DNA of 64,000 nt, from NCBI GenBank assembly GCA_028707275.1, contig JAQTUP010000002.1, positions 619,198 through 683,197 on the forward strand. The letters run 5' to 3'. Below, piece after piece: positions 33,504 to 42,762 of this stretch (position 1 is the first letter of the stretch; each line of letters opens with the position of its first letter). Under the pieces are notes generated by a model. The model had not been told where the DNA came from. It did not search any database and was given only the letters and a program-made list of their open reading frames with translations. A program made the position numbers and the translations under genes. The DNA comes from Gallionella sp. (GTDB lineage: Bacteria; Pseudomonadota; Gammaproteobacteria; Burkholderiales; Gallionellaceae).

Positions 33504-33707
33504 TTAAGCTGCGCGTATGTCGGAGGCTTGCCTCCCCTTCGGGCCTTGTGTCACTTCGAAACTCACTTTTTGTCCTTCCTTGAGAGACTTGAAGCCCCCC
33601 ATGTTGATGACAGAAAAATGCGCGAACAAATCCTCGCTACCGTCATCGGGCGTGATGAAACCAAAGCCCTTTGCATCGTTAAACCATTTAACAGTACCAG
33701 TTGCCAT
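33504..33707 (-). CDS. cold-shock protein (CspA family)
   Basis: A 67-residue single CSD domain: [15 protein letters not shown] (RNP1) and DLFAHFSVI (RNP2-like) are intact. It binds single-stranded nucleic acid and acts as an RNA chaperone. Strong AAGGAG site 9 bases before the ATG. Which paralogue (CspA/D/E type) cannot be told. Confidence 0.95.
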   Translation of the reverse strand: MATGTVKWFNDAKGFGFITPDDGSEDLFAHFSVINMGGFKSLKEGQKVSFEVTQGPKGRQASDIRAA

Positions 33708-33753
33708 ACCAGCTGACTCCTTATATTAAAAAAACAACACCCGACGACATGCG

Positions 33754-34194
33754 TCAGGACACGGCGATCTGGGTGGCCTGAGCCTTGGGCTTGCCCGACT
33801 TTACCAGGGTAACATTGAGCATCCCGTCCTTGAATTCGGCCTTTATGGCCGACTCGTCTGCATCCTCCGGCATGCCAAAACTGCGCACAAAACTGCCATA
33901 GGAGCGTTCGATCCGGTGAAATTTCTTGTCTTTTTCTTCCTTTTCCTGCCGACGCTCGCCGGAAATGGTGAGCATTCCGTCCTGAAGGGTGACCTTGACA
34001 TCCTCCTTGTTCACGCCGGGGATTTCGGCCTTGATATGGTAGGCCTCATCCGTCTCGCTGATGTCAGCAGAAGGCGTCCAGGTCAGCATTTCCTGACCGA
34101 CGCCTGTGCGTGCCGTCTCCCTGCCGAAAATACGGTTCAAACGACTGGAAATCTCTTCGAGTTCCCTGAGTGGCTCCCATTTAACCAGATTCAT
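33754..34194 (-). CDS. small heat-shock protein Hsp20
   Basis: A 146-residue alpha-crystallin-domain chaperone that holds unfolding proteins. WEPLRELEEISSRLNRIFGR at the N-terminus, AEIPGVNKEDVKVTLQDGML and FKDGMLNVTLVK in the domain, and a C-terminal IAV (IxI-like) motif. GGGGG precedes the ATG, which overlaps the stop of the SAP-like gene as ATGA, so the two genes are coupled. Confidence 0.95.
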   Translation of the reverse strand: MNLVKWEPLRELEEISSRLNRIFGRETARTGVGQEMLTWTPSADISETDEAYHIKAEIPGVNKEDVKVTLQDGMLTISGERRQEKEEKDKKFHRIERSYGSFVRSFGMPEDADESAIKAEFKDGMLNVTLVKSGKPKAQATQIAVS

Positions 34195-34397
34195 GACACA
34201 CCCCCTTGACCCGCGGCTTCAAAACAGTCTTCCCGCCAGCTGCATCCTGATTGATCGCACTCGCCGCCGTAGGCGGTGGCAAAACAGTCGAAATTGCCTT
34301 CACTGCTTTGAATCGATCTTATCAGCGCTACCTTTGAAAGCTTGCCGGGGGCAATACTTCGCGACTCGGCGATGCTGCGTACCTCTTCGATTTCCAT
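34191..34397 (-). CDS. SAP-domain-like small protein upstream of hsp20
   Basis: 68 residues: a SAP/Rho-N-like helix-extended-helix (EVRSIAESRSIAPGKLSKVA, then LIRSIQSSEGN) and a Cys-rich tail (NFDCFATA, CDQSGCSWREDC, four Cys). Similar small proteins with an EGNFDCF...CDQ.GCLWR.DC tail are widespread in proteobacteria. GAGGAG 7 bases before the ATG at 34397 fixes the start. The frame stays open upstream through the heptamer array, which must not be taken as coding. Nucleic-acid binding is a domain-based guess. Confidence 0.75.
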   Translation of the reverse strand: MEIEEVRSIAESRSIAPGKLSKVALIRSIQSSEGNFDCFATAYGGECDQSGCSWREDCFEAAGQGGVS

Positions 34398-34441
34398 GGC
34401 GCTACTCCTCGTATAAGGTTTACCTGCCTGTCCGGCGGACA

Positions 34442-34511
34442 GTCGGGCGTCGGGCGTTGGGCGTTGGGCGTTGGGCGTTGGGCGTTGGGCGTTGGGCGTT
34501 GGGCGTTGGGC
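34442..34511. repeat. heptanucleotide tandem repeat GTTGGGC, ten copies
   Basis: Ten consecutive 7-base units, two of the form GTCGGGC and eight of GTTGGGC. It lies 45 bases upstream of the SAP-like gene, in the presumed 5' leader or promoter of the SAP-hsp20 unit. Confidence 0.95.
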
Positions 34512-34589
34512 GTTTGATTCTGCTGCCTGCCCAACGGGCATGGCAAAGAGGCCACCCCTGATAATGAAACTCGCCATGCCCGAACCCCT

Positions 34590-34696
34590 CGCTTCGCTCT
34601 CCCCCTTTCCAACTTTCCCCCGCTTGCCTATCTGCGTGCAACGCACAGGCAGGCGGGGGCAAGGGCAAACGAAACTCTACGAGTGTTTCACGTTAA
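34590..34696. repeat. REP-like palindrome ending in TTTCACGTTAA
   Basis: CCCCGCTTGCCTATCTGCGT (34618-34637) pairs loosely with ACGCACAGGCAGGCGGGG (34639-34658); 28 bases further the segment ends TTTCACGTTAA (34686-34696), as at 20398 and 54827. It combines features of two palindrome families. Confidence 0.6.
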
Positions 34697-34744
34697 GGCC
34701 AATGCACTAAACTTCCGACGTGCGGGAAATATACGCAGAATAGG

Positions 34745-34790
34745 TTGAAAAACATATAGGCCAAAATACCTATGCATTTTGGCCTATATC
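34745..34790 (-). terminator. terminator of hrpA
   Basis: A perfect 14-base stem ATATAGGCCAAAAT/ATTTTGGCCTATAT (34754-34767 and 34776-34789) with an 8-base loop; on the minus strand GTTTTTC follows. It lies just after the hrpA stop. Confidence 0.8.
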
Positions 34791-34809
34791 GCTAAGTTGA
34801 CACGGGGTA

Positions 34810-37800
34810 TTACCTGAGCGCTGCCAGCATCTTCTCCAGGCGTTTGACCGACACGATCACAGGCGTCTTGAGCTCCTGAGCAAACAGTGACACGCGCAAC
34901 TCCTGCAACAACCAGGCGAATTCATCCATGCGCGGGTCAGCCTTGCCTGCCTGTCTTTGCAAGGCTTGCAACAGGGGTTGCAACTGCGCCATGCACTGCG
35001 CATCGCGCGCCGGATTGCTGCGCAGTTTTTCGATACGCAGCACAATCGCCTTCAGGTAACGCGGCACATGCTGCAAGCGCTCATAGGGCGTATCGCGAAT
35101 AAATCCCTTGTGCAGCAACCATTCGAGCTGCGCGCGGATGTCCTGATTCGCCTGGGCGTGCGCCTTGATCTGCGGCAGGCATTTTTGCAGCGTCTGATGT
35201 TCGCCCAGTATATTAGCCACCAGTCGGGCAAGCTCCTGAGCGATCAGCAGCAGGCGATTCTTGGCCTCCTTCGCGCGGGTGAGGAATTCGGCTTCATTCA
35301 CCGGCAGAGGATCGTTCAGGCAGCCGCGATCAAAAGCCATGCACAGAATCTGCTGCTGCAACTCCTGCTGCGTGCCAAAAGGCATGAACAGCATCCCCAG
35401 GCGTTGTGCCTCCGGCAGGTTTTTCTCCAGATACTTCACCTGCTCTTTCAAAGCCAGCATGAACAGGCGACGCAAGCCTCCTCTGTGAGCGGCACAAGCC
35501 GCGTCACGGGTATCGAAAGCGCGCAGCACCACGGCGTCCCCGTCGTCCACCAGCGCGTTATAAAGCGTCACTTTTTGTCCTGCACGCAACACTTCTCGCG
35601 TGTCGGTAAAAGTGCCAAAGCCCCAGGTGGTGCAGCGTTTTTCATGCGGGAGAACCTGTTTATCCACGGTCACAGCGGCAATCACAGGGGCGGCTCTGGG
35701 CGCCAGTTCGCTGTGCAGCTGCGAAAAATTGCGCGACATGCCCAACTGCCTGCCATGCTCGTCCGTCACGCGAAAATTCATCAGCAAATGCGCGGGCAGC
35801 TGTTCGAGCCTGAAAGCGTCCAGCATCACATCCAGTTGCTTCGTCTCCCGGATATAGCGCGCAAGCGAGGGCAACAACGGGATATTATCGGGCCGGACCG
35901 CACGACAAAACTGCGCGGCAAATTCCGGCACCGGCACCAGATTGCGGCGGATTTTCTGCGGCAACGTCTTGACCAGCTGCACGATTTTTTCGGGCAACAG
36001 GCCGGGAATCAACCATTCACAGCGCGGGGCCGACACCTGATTGATGAGCGCCAGCGGCACGGTGAGGGTGATGCCGTCATCACTCTTGCCGGGTGAAAAA
36101 TTGTAGCCCAGCGCAAAGCTCACGTTATCAATCTTCAGCTGCGGCGGAAACTGATCGGTGGTGATGCCTGCGGCCTCGTGGCGCATCAGATCATCTTTTT
36201 TCAGGTACAGCAGTTTGGCATCCGTGCGCTCGGCATCCGTACGCCAGGCCTCGAAGGTCGCACCGTTGTGTATGTGCGGCGGGATCCGGCTGTCATAGAA
36301 GGCGAAAATCAGTTCGTCGTCAACCAGCACATCGGGACGACGCGCCTTGTGTTCCAGCGCCTCAATCTCGCCGATCAACTTCAGGTTGAACGCGAAGAAC
36401 GGCGCACGCGTATCGAACTCCCCCCCCACCAGAGCCTGACGGATGAACACCTCGCGGGACTCGGGCACATTCATCGGCCCGTAATGCACGCGCTTTTTGG
36501 CGTTGAGCAGCAAGCCGTGCAGCGTGCTGCGCTCGAAGGCCACCACCTGGGCGGGCTTCTTTTCCCAGTGCGGGTCGTAATAATGGCGCTTGATCAGATG
36601 CGCGCCGGTTTCCTCCAGCCATTCGGGCTCGATACGGGCGACGCACCTGGCATACAAGCGGTGAGTTTCGATCAACTCGCCTGCCACCACCCATTTGGAG
36701 CCTTTTTTCGCCAGCACGGAATTGGGCGCGATGAAAAACTTGATGCCGCGCGCGCCCATGTATTCGTTACCTTCCACGCTCTTCATGCCGATATTGCCCA
36801 GCAGGCCGCACAACAGCGCCTTGTGTATCTGCTCGTAACTGGCAGGCAATTCGTTCTCGCGCATTCCCATTTCGGCCACTTGCGTGTGCAACTGCTGATA
36901 CAGCTCGCGCCATTCGCGCAGGCGCATCGGCGAGAGGAAATTCTTGCGGCATTCCTCGCTCATCAGGCGGTTCGATTGCTTGTGGGACAAGGCCTGTTCG
37001 AACCACGCCCATATTTTAATGAACGCCAGAAAGTCAGAACGCTCGTCATTGAATCGCTTATGCGCCGCATCCGCCGCCTCCTGCCGGTCCAGCGGACGCT
37101 CGCGAGGATCCTGAGTGGACAGCGCGCTGGCGATAATCAGAATTTCGCTCAGGCACTGATATTGCCTGCCCGCCAACAACAGACGGGCAATTTTAGGGTC
37201 CAGCGGCAATTTGGCCAGCTCGTGCCCCAGCGGGGTGAGCTGCCGCTCTTCACTGATCGCGTTCAATTCAGACAACAGCTGATAACCGTCGGCAATCATG
37301 CGCGCTGTCGGCGGTTCGATGAACGGAAATTCGGCAATATCGCCCAACTCCAGCGCACTCATGCGCAGGATCACCGTCGCCAGTGACACACGGAAGATCT
37401 CCGGATCGGTAAAGTCGACGCGCTGTATAAAATCGTCCTCGTCATACAGACGGATACAGACGCCACTCATCACCCGCCCGCAACGCCCCGAACGTTGATT
37501 GGCCGCCGCCCGGGAAATCTTCTCGACGTGCAGTTGCTCGACCTTCTGGCGGATGCTGTAACGGTTCACGCGCGCCAGTCCGCAGTCGATCACATAGCCG
37601 ATATTAGGCACAGTCAGCGATGTTTCCGCAACGTTGGTCGCCAGCACCACGCGCCGCCCGTGCCCGGTTTTAAACACCTTGTCCTGCTCGACTGCCGACA
37701 AACGGGAAAACAGCGGCAGTATTTCGATGCCTTTAGGATGGTGTCGGCGCAAGGCTTCTGCCGTGTCGCGTATCTCGCGCTCACCGGGCAAAAACACCAG

Positions 37801-38532
37801 CACGTCGCCGCGCAACCCGCCGGCCGCCAGCTCATCCAGGGCACTGCTCACGGCTTTGGGCACATCCTGCGCCTCGCCTTCGTCGCTGATTTGCAAAGGC
37901 CGGTAGCGCAGCTCGACCGGGTAACTGCGCCCGGACACCTCGACGACCACCGCCCCGAAGTGCCGCGCAAAACGGTCGGCATCGAGCGTGGCGGAGGTAA
38001 TGATCAGTTTGAGATCGGGACGGCGCGGCAGCAGCTGCTTCAGGTAGCCTAGCAAAAAGTCGATGTTCAGGCTGCGCTCGTGCGCCTCGTCGATGATGAT
38101 CGTGTCATACCTACTAAGCTTCGGATCGCTGTGAATTTCGGCTAACAAAATACCGTCCGTCATCAGTTTGATGACCGTGTCTGAAGACACCTTGTCGTTA
38201 AAACGCACCTTGTAGCCGACAAGGCCGCCGAGTTCTGTTTTAAGTTCAGCGGCGATGCGCGTAGCCACCGAACGCGCCGCCACCCGACGCGGCTGAGTAT
38301 GGCCGATACAGCCCAATACCCCGCGCCCCAGCGTCAGGCAAATTTTCGGCAGCTGCGTTGTCTTGCCGGAACCTGTCTCGCCGCAGACAATGACCACCTG
38401 ATTTTCAGAAATCGCGCGGGCCAGATCCTCGCGACGGGAAACGACCGGCAGGTCGGCGGGAAATTCGATGGCGACCAGGGAATCGAGCCGCGCCTTACGG
38501 CGCAATGCGCCAGGAGATAATTTAATGTTCAA
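34810..38532 (-). CDS. hrpA: ATP-dependent RNA helicase HrpA
   Basis: A 1240-residue DEAH-box RNA helicase, in E. coli tied to mRNA processing and ribosome rescue. Motifs: GETGSGKTTQLPK (51-63), TQPRRVAARSVA (79-90), IIIDEAHERS (145-154), ITSAT, NVAETSLT and QRSGRCGR, then the HA2/OB region and the long HrpA-specific C-terminal half. Start is a TTG (38532) because a stop codon lies two codons upstream in frame. This makes the N-terminus some 60-70 residues shorter than E. coli HrpA; a later start would remove conserved sequence. A transcript of its own, divergent from the sigma-factor gene. Confidence 0.95.
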   Translation of the reverse strand: MNIKLSPGALRRKARLDSLVAIEFPADLPVVSRREDLARAISENQVVIVCGETGSGKTTQLPKICLTLGRGVLGCIGHTQPRRVAARSVATRIAAELKTELGGLVGYKVRFNDKVSSDTVIKLMTDGILLAEIHSDPKLSRYDTIIIDEAHERSLNIDFLLGYLKQLLPRRPDLKLIITSATLDADRFARHFGAVVVEVSGRSYPVELRYRPLQISDEGEAQDVPKAVSSALDELAAGGLRGDVLVFLPGEREIRDTAEALRRHHPKGIEILPLFSRLSAVEQDKVFKTGHGRRVVLATNVAETSLTVPNIGYVIDCGLARVNRYSIRQKVEQLHVEKISRAAANQRSGRCGRVMSGVCIRLYDEDDFIQRVDFTDPEIFRVSLATVILRMSALELGDIAEFPFIEPPTARMIADGYQLLSELNAISEERQLTPLGHELAKLPLDPKIARLLLAGRQYQCLSEILIIASALSTQDPRERPLDRQEAADAAHKRFNDERSDFLAFIKIWAWFEQALSHKQSNRLMSEECRKNFLSPMRLREWRELYQQLHTQVAEMGMRENELPASYEQIHKALLCGLLGNIGMKSVEGNEYMGARGIKFFIAPNSVLAKKGSKWVVAGELIETHRLYARCVARIEPEWLEETGAHLIKRHYYDPHWEKKPAQVVAFERSTLHGLLLNAKKRVHYGPMNVPESREVFIRQALVGGEFDTRAPFFAFNLKLIGEIEALEHKARRPDVLVDDELIFAFYDSRIPPHIHNGATFEAWRTDAERTDAKLLYLKKDDLMRHEAAGITTDQFPPQLKIDNVSFALGYNFSPGKSDDGITLTVPLALINQVSAPRCEWLIPGLLPEKIVQLVKTLPQKIRRNLVPVPEFAAQFCRAVRPDNIPLLPSLARYIRETKQLDVMLDAFRLEQLPAHLLMNFRVTDEHGRQLGMSRNFSQLHSELAPRAAPVIAAVTVDKQVLPHEKRCTTWGFGTFTDTREVLRAGQKVTLYNALVDDGDAVVLRAFDTRDAACAAHRGGLRRLFMLALKEQVKYLEKNLPEAQRLGMLFMPFGTQQELQQQILCMAFDRGCLNDPLPVNEAEFLTRAKEAKNRLLLIAQELARLVANILGEHQTLQKCLPQIKAHAQANQDIRAQLEWLLHKGFIRDTPYERLQHVPRYLKAIVLRIEKLRSNPARDAQCMAQLQPLLQALQRQAGKADPRMDEFAWLLQELRVSLFAQELKTPVIVSVKRLEKMLAALR

Positions 38533-38768
38533 TGTTTAACCTGAATACGGCAATTGGTAGGGATAACGATGGCTACAGGGCAGACTGCGGCAAATTCACC
38601 GCTCACAACGTGCCTGCCTGTCCATCCTTCGCAAGTATAACAAAGCATGACGTTCTCCCCCGCACCACGCTTCAAGACACTCGCCATCAAGGGGCGATAA
38701 ACAAGTTATGATTCACCCCGTCCGCACAGGTATTCGCCTCTGTGCGAAAAATAGTTACAGGATTTTTT

Positions 38769-39308
38769 GTGGCAGATCAGAACGACAGTCTGGAAGCGTT
38801 GATGCGCCGGTCCCTGAATGGCGATCAGCGCGCATACTCGGCATTGCTGAAAGAGACCTCACGCCTGTTGCGCCCGTATTTTTCACGGCGGTTGAGCAAC
38901 CCCTCTGAAGTGGATGACCTGATACAGGAAATTCTGCTCTCCATCCACAAGGCTCGCCACACCTATGACGGCTGCCGCCCCTACAAACCCTGGGCCTGGG
39001 CCATCGCCAAATTCCGTTTCCAGGATTTTTTGCGCGCCCATTATGCAGATCAGCTGCGCGGCGCCCTTGATTTCGACGAAATTGAAGAAACTTTGCCCGG
39101 CGATGTAACCGAAACGGCCTTCGGCTACGAATCCATACACGCAGAGGTGCAAAAACTTCCCGAAAAACAGGCCAGCATCGTGCAACTGATGCACCAGGAT
39201 GGCTATACGGCCAAAGAGGTCGCGGAAAAAATGGGCATGAATGAGTCTGCCGTCAAGGTTGCGGCGCACCGCGCCTACAAGGTATTGAAAAAGATGCTGG
39301 AAAAATGA
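38769..39308 (+). CDS. ECF-type RNA polymerase sigma factor
   Basis: A 179-residue group 4 sigma factor: region 2 (VDDLIQEILLSIHKARHTYD, WAIAKFRFQDFLR) and region 4 (LPEKQASIVQLMHQDGYTAK, EVAEKMGMNESAVKVAAHRA). The start is taken as GTG (38769), 6 bases after AGGA; a GTG at 38742 lacks a site. It overlaps the anti-sigma gene by ATGA. The pairing with an NrsF-like protein points to the SigF type that answers metal or oxidative stress in Caulobacter; the inducer here is unknown. Confidence 0.9.
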   Translation: MADQNDSLEALMRRSLNGDQRAYSALLKETSRLLRPYFSRRLSNPSEVDDLIQEILLSIHKARHTYDGCRPYKPWAWAIAKFRFQDFLRAHYADQLRGALDFDEIEETLPGDVTETAFGYESIHAEVQKLPEKQASIVQLMHQDGYTAKEVAEKMGMNESAVKVAAHRAYKVLKKMLEK

Positions 39309-39931
39309 TGATCGATGAGCTGATAGAAACACTGGCAAAGGACGGGCTGACCGTCAAACCCGCGCCTCACCCGTTCACGCAAAGCCTGCGCTGGGCAGGA
39401 TTAGCCGCACTCTATCTTGTGCTGGCGCTGGCCATCTCCGGCCTGCGTCCTGACCTTGCCCTGCAATTTCACAAGCCCTGGTTTGTCGCCGAGATAGCAG
39501 CACTGCTGCTGATTTTCGCCAGCACATCGGTGAGCGCCGCATTGCTGTCGTTTCCCGATATGCATCAGATGCGCACGCTGACTTTTGCACCGCTTATCTC
39601 ATTAGGATTGCTCGTGCTGGTGATGTTTCTTGCCGGGCAAAATCCACCCGCGCCGCCCCCCGTACACAGCTTCGAATGCACGACAGGCATTACGCTGATG
39701 GCGTTGCTGCCGGCCTTGTGGACGTTATACGCCATGCGCGACTATGCCAGTACGCACTATCGTCTGGCCGGGAGCGCCGCGCTGCTCTCGGCTTTTTGCG
39801 TCGGTGCACTGTGGTTGCGCCTGCACGAAGCGACCGATTCCATCTTGCACGTCATCGAGTGGCATTATCTGCCGATGCTGGGGATCGGCCTCATCGGGTT
39901 GTGGCTGGGGGGAAAAACGCTGAAGTGGTAA
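39305..39931 (+). CDS. NrsF-type (DUF1109) membrane anti-sigma factor
   Basis: 208 residues with about six membrane helices after a short cytosolic N-terminus (MMIDELIETLAKDGLTVKPA). This is the DUF1109/NrsF pattern. A conserved Cys in HSFECTTGITLMALLPALW lies at the periplasmic side of a helix and could be a redox or metal sensor. Coupled to the sigma gene by a 4-base overlap, it most likely holds the sigma factor at the membrane. Confidence 0.85.
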   Translation: MMIDELIETLAKDGLTVKPAPHPFTQSLRWAGLAALYLVLALAISGLRPDLALQFHKPWFVAEIAALLLIFASTSVSAALLSFPDMHQMRTLTFAPLISLGLLVLVMFLAGQNPPAPPPVHSFECTTGITLMALLPALWTLYAMRDYASTHYRLAGSAALLSAFCVGALWLRLHEATDSILHVIEWHYLPMLGIGLIGLWLGGKTLKW

Positions 39932-39997
39932 TCTTGCATCCATATGCATGCGGTGATTCCTGACTGACCGAATTGATTTCAATAACTAGGAGATCCC

Positions 39998-41881
39998 TTG
40001 AGCGCAATTCATTCCTCACAGTTAGCCTTCTTTGCCGCGCATGCTCCGTTCGACCGGATGGAAACAGAGCATCTGTCGTGGATGCTCGAACGCATGAAGC
40101 TTGGCTACTATGCACAAGGCGAGGTGATCCTCAGGCCCGAACAGGGCGTGGCTGAGTGTTTTTTAATCATCAAACAGGGCATGGTTCAGGGGGAGACGAG
40201 CATCGAGGATGCAAACGCTGCGGATACCTGGCTCGAACTCGCGGAAGGTGAATGTTTTCCGTTAGGCGCCTTGCTGGCGCATCGCCCGGTGGCGAGCGTC
40301 TACCGCTCCGCCGGGGACACCTTCTGTTATGAATTGCCGCTCGCGGATTTTCACACGCTGCTGGATCTGAGCGCACCGTTCCGGGATTTTTGTACGCGCC
40401 GTATCGCCAATCTGCTGGAACACTCGAAGCAGATCATTCAGGCGCAGTACGCGCAATCATCCGGCGAACTGCAATCGCTGACCAGTCCGTTGTCCGCCCT
40501 CATCAAAAGGATGCCTGTCACCTGTACGCCGGAAACTACGGTGCGGGAAGTGCTCTCGCGCATGCATGACGCGCGCATCGGTTCGATGATCGCCGTCGAT
40601 GGAATCGGGCGAGCTCTGGGAATCCTGACGCTGCCCGACGTGCTCGAACGCATCGCATTGCCGCAGATCGATCTGGAACAGCCGGTGATCGGCGTCATGA
40701 CCACGCATCTCACCTTTTTGCCGCCTCATGCATTGGCCTGCGAGGCGGCGCTGAACATGGCAAAGCTGGGATTTCGTCATGTGTTGGTGGTCGAAAATGA
40801 GCGGCTGATCGGTTTGGTGTCGGAAAAAGATTTGTTCGCCCTGCAACGGACAGGCCTGCGCCAGATCGGACAGGCGATTCGCCACGCCAAAACTCTCGCC
40901 GAATTGCAGCAGACGGCTGCCGATATTCGCCGCATGGCGCACAACATGATGGCGCAGGGGGTGGCTGCCGAACAACTGACCCAGTTCATTTCCACGTTCA
41001 ACGATCAGCTCACCGCGCGCGTGATCGAGCTCGAATATCTGTCCTGCAATCAGGACATGACGGAAATATGCTGGATGGCGTTAGGCTCTGAAGGTCGCGT
41101 CGAACAGACCCTGAGCACCGACCAGGACAATGCGCTGATTTTCGCCGTGCCGGACGGCATGACCCCGGACGAGGTGCGGGCGCACATGCTGCCTGTGGCG
41201 CGTCGCATCAACGATGCGTTAGCTTTGTGCGGATTTCCGCTGTGCCGGGGCAAGGTGATGGCGTCGAATCCCGAGTGGTGTTTGTCGCTGGCCGAATGGA
41301 AGCAAAAGTTTTCCGACTGGATCCGAAACGGCACGCCGCAGGCACTCCTGCACGCGTCCATCTTTTTCGACTTCCGCGCCTTGCATGGCGCAGAGCATCT
41401 TGCCTGCGAACTGCGCAGATGGCTATCCAACGTCGCCGGCGACAACACCCGCTTCCTGCATCAGATGGCACAAAACGCGATGAGCATCCGCCCGCCTTTA
41501 GGGGTGGTACGCGATTTTGTGCTGGGCCGTGAACATAAGCTGGACTTGAAACTTAACGGCATCACCCCGTTTGTCGATGCGGCGCGCATCTTCAGCCTCG
41601 CCTGCTGCGTAAGCGAAACGGGCACCCTCGCAAGGTTGCGCGCGAGTGCTGCAAAGCTGAACATTCATCCGTCCGAAGTTGAAGCCTGGACATCTGCCTT
41701 TTTGTTCATCCAGGTGTTGCGCATGCGTCATCACGATGAGGCTCAAGGGGTGAGCTGCGGCGAACTGGACAACCTGATCGATCCTGAAAGCTTGCACGAG
41801 CTGGATAGGCGAATTCTCAAAGAAGCCTTCCGTCAGGCTCGCAAGTTGCAGGCGCGCCTCGCGCTGGAGTATCAGCTGTGA
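39998..41881 (+). CDS. cNMP-binding / CBS-pair / DUF294 nucleotidyltransferase-like protein
   Basis: 627 residues: a cyclic-nucleotide-binding-like domain (about 10-130), two CBS domains (about 165-285; VREVLSRMHDARIGSMIAVD, AALNMAKLGFRHVLVVENER), a DUF294 nucleotidyltransferase motif GSEGRVEQTLSTDQDNA (about 350-370) and a C-terminal DUF294_C helical domain. TTG start with AGGAG 5 bases before it. The gene overlaps the exonuclease gene as GTGA. This protein pair is often found beside acetate-type symporter genes, as here, and may regulate transport or carbon use; mechanism unknown. Confidence 0.9.
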   Translation: MSAIHSSQLAFFAAHAPFDRMETEHLSWMLERMKLGYYAQGEVILRPEQGVAECFLIIKQGMVQGETSIEDANAADTWLELAEGECFPLGALLAHRPVASVYRSAGDTFCYELPLADFHTLLDLSAPFRDFCTRRIANLLEHSKQIIQAQYAQSSGELQSLTSPLSALIKRMPVTCTPETTVREVLSRMHDARIGSMIAVDGIGRALGILTLPDVLERIALPQIDLEQPVIGVMTTHLTFLPPHALACEAALNMAKLGFRHVLVVENERLIGLVSEKDLFALQRTGLRQIGQAIRHAKTLAELQQTAADIRRMAHNMMAQGVAAEQLTQFISTFNDQLTARVIELEYLSCNQDMTEICWMALGSEGRVEQTLSTDQDNALIFAVPDGMTPDEVRAHMLPVARRINDALALCGFPLCRGKVMASNPEWCLSLAEWKQKFSDWIRNGTPQALLHASIFFDFRALHGAEHLACELRRWLSNVAGDNTRFLHQMAQNAMSIRPPLGVVRDFVLGREHKLDLKLNGITPFVDAARIFSLACCVSETGTLARLRASAAKLNIHPSEVEAWTSAFLFIQVLRMRHHDEAQGVSCGELDNLIDPESLHELDRRILKEAFRQARKLQARLALEYQL

Positions 41882-42579
41882 AAAACTGGTTAAGCTGTTG
41901 GCCGGGCAGATGCCCGAAGCTGACCGATGAACAGCGGCTGCGGCGGGATAACTGGAAAGCCTTGCCGCGTGCGGCACTGAGCATGCCATTGGATGGCTCG
42001 CGTTACGTGGTGGTGGACGTGGAAACCAGCGGACTCAATCTGTGGGAAGACCGCCTGATCTCCATTGGGGCGGTCGCGGTGGTGAACGGCAAAATCGACA
42101 TGAGCGACAGCTTTTACGTCGTGCTCCGGCAAGCATCCGCCAGCAGCAAAGAAAACATCCTGGTGCACGGTATCGGTGGATCGGCGCAGGCGGCGGGGAT
42201 GCTGCCGACTGAGGCACTGCTGGCCTTTTTGGAATACCTTGGCAAATCACCGCTGGTCGCATTTCATGTGGTTTTTGATGAAACGATGATCCGCCGCGCC
42301 ATGCGTACACATTTGGGATGCTCCTTCAGCCATTTCTGGCTGGACATGGCCTACATCATGCCCGCACTCCACCCTGCCGGGCGCAGTCATTCACTGGATG
42401 ACTGGATTGCCCGCTTCGGCATTGTCAACGATGCGCGTCACAACGCGCTGGCGGATGCACAGGTGACGGCGCAATTATTTCAGGTCGCGCAACACATCGC
42501 CGGACAAAAAAATATTACCGATTTTGCCGGATTGCGCGATCTGGAAAAGGCTCAGCGCTGGGTCAGCCGCGTGGCCTGA
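41878..42579 (+). CDS. DEDDh 3'-5' exonuclease (DnaQ-like)
   Basis: A 233-residue RNase T/DnaQ-fold nuclease: VVVDVETSGLNLWEDRLISI (Asp47, Glu49), FHVVFDETMIRRAM (second Asp), SHSLDDWIARFGI, and DARHNALADAQVTAQLF with the catalytic His and last Asp. The GTG start overlaps the stop of the DUF294 gene, so both are co-translated. A replication-proofreading role is unlikely given the context; substrate unknown. Confidence 0.9.
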   Translation: MKNWLSCWPGRCPKLTDEQRLRRDNWKALPRAALSMPLDGSRYVVVDVETSGLNLWEDRLISIGAVAVVNGKIDMSDSFYVVLRQASASSKENILVHGIGGSAQAAGMLPTEALLAFLEYLGKSPLVAFHVVFDETMIRRAMRTHLGCSFSHFWLDMAYIMPALHPAGRSHSLDDWIARFGIVNDARHNALADAQVTAQLFQVAQHIAGQKNITDFAGLRDLEKAQRWVSRVA

Positions 42580-42621
42580 GCGCCGCCATGGCAGCCCCTC
42601 CTCGCTCACCGGCACAATGAC

Positions 42622-42762
42622 TAACAGGCTGCTGCAAAACTATTACGCTCGTCGATACTGCGTCAAAAAGTGACTCGCTCATTTACCATATGTAAACTCC
42701 GCTTTTTCGTCGCTTTTTTCCTTGCCTCCGCATCGCTCATAACGTTTTTCAGCAGCCTGCTA
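42622..42762. mobile_element. MITE-like element with TAACAGGCTGCTG ends
   Basis: Terminal inverted repeats TA(A/G)CAGGCTGCTG(C/A)AAAA face each other (42622-42639 and 42745-42762), both outer ends being TA. In the centre TTTACCATATGTAAA is nearly palindromic. No coding capacity. It lies between the exonuclease gene and the symporter operon, the only large spacer in that stretch. Confidence 0.65.

Noticed and set aside
34442-34511. possible CRISPR array
   Set aside because: Seven-base tandem units without spacers; a microsatellite, not a CRISPR. No cas genes in the window.
34397-34646. N-terminal extension of the SAP-like protein through the heptamer array
   Set aside because: A strong ribosome-binding site sits before the ATG at 34397, and the extension is repeat-encoded (NAQRPTP units).
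36178-37386. 402-codon plus-strand open frame
   Set aside because: Antisense of hrpA, which has complete helicase motifs.
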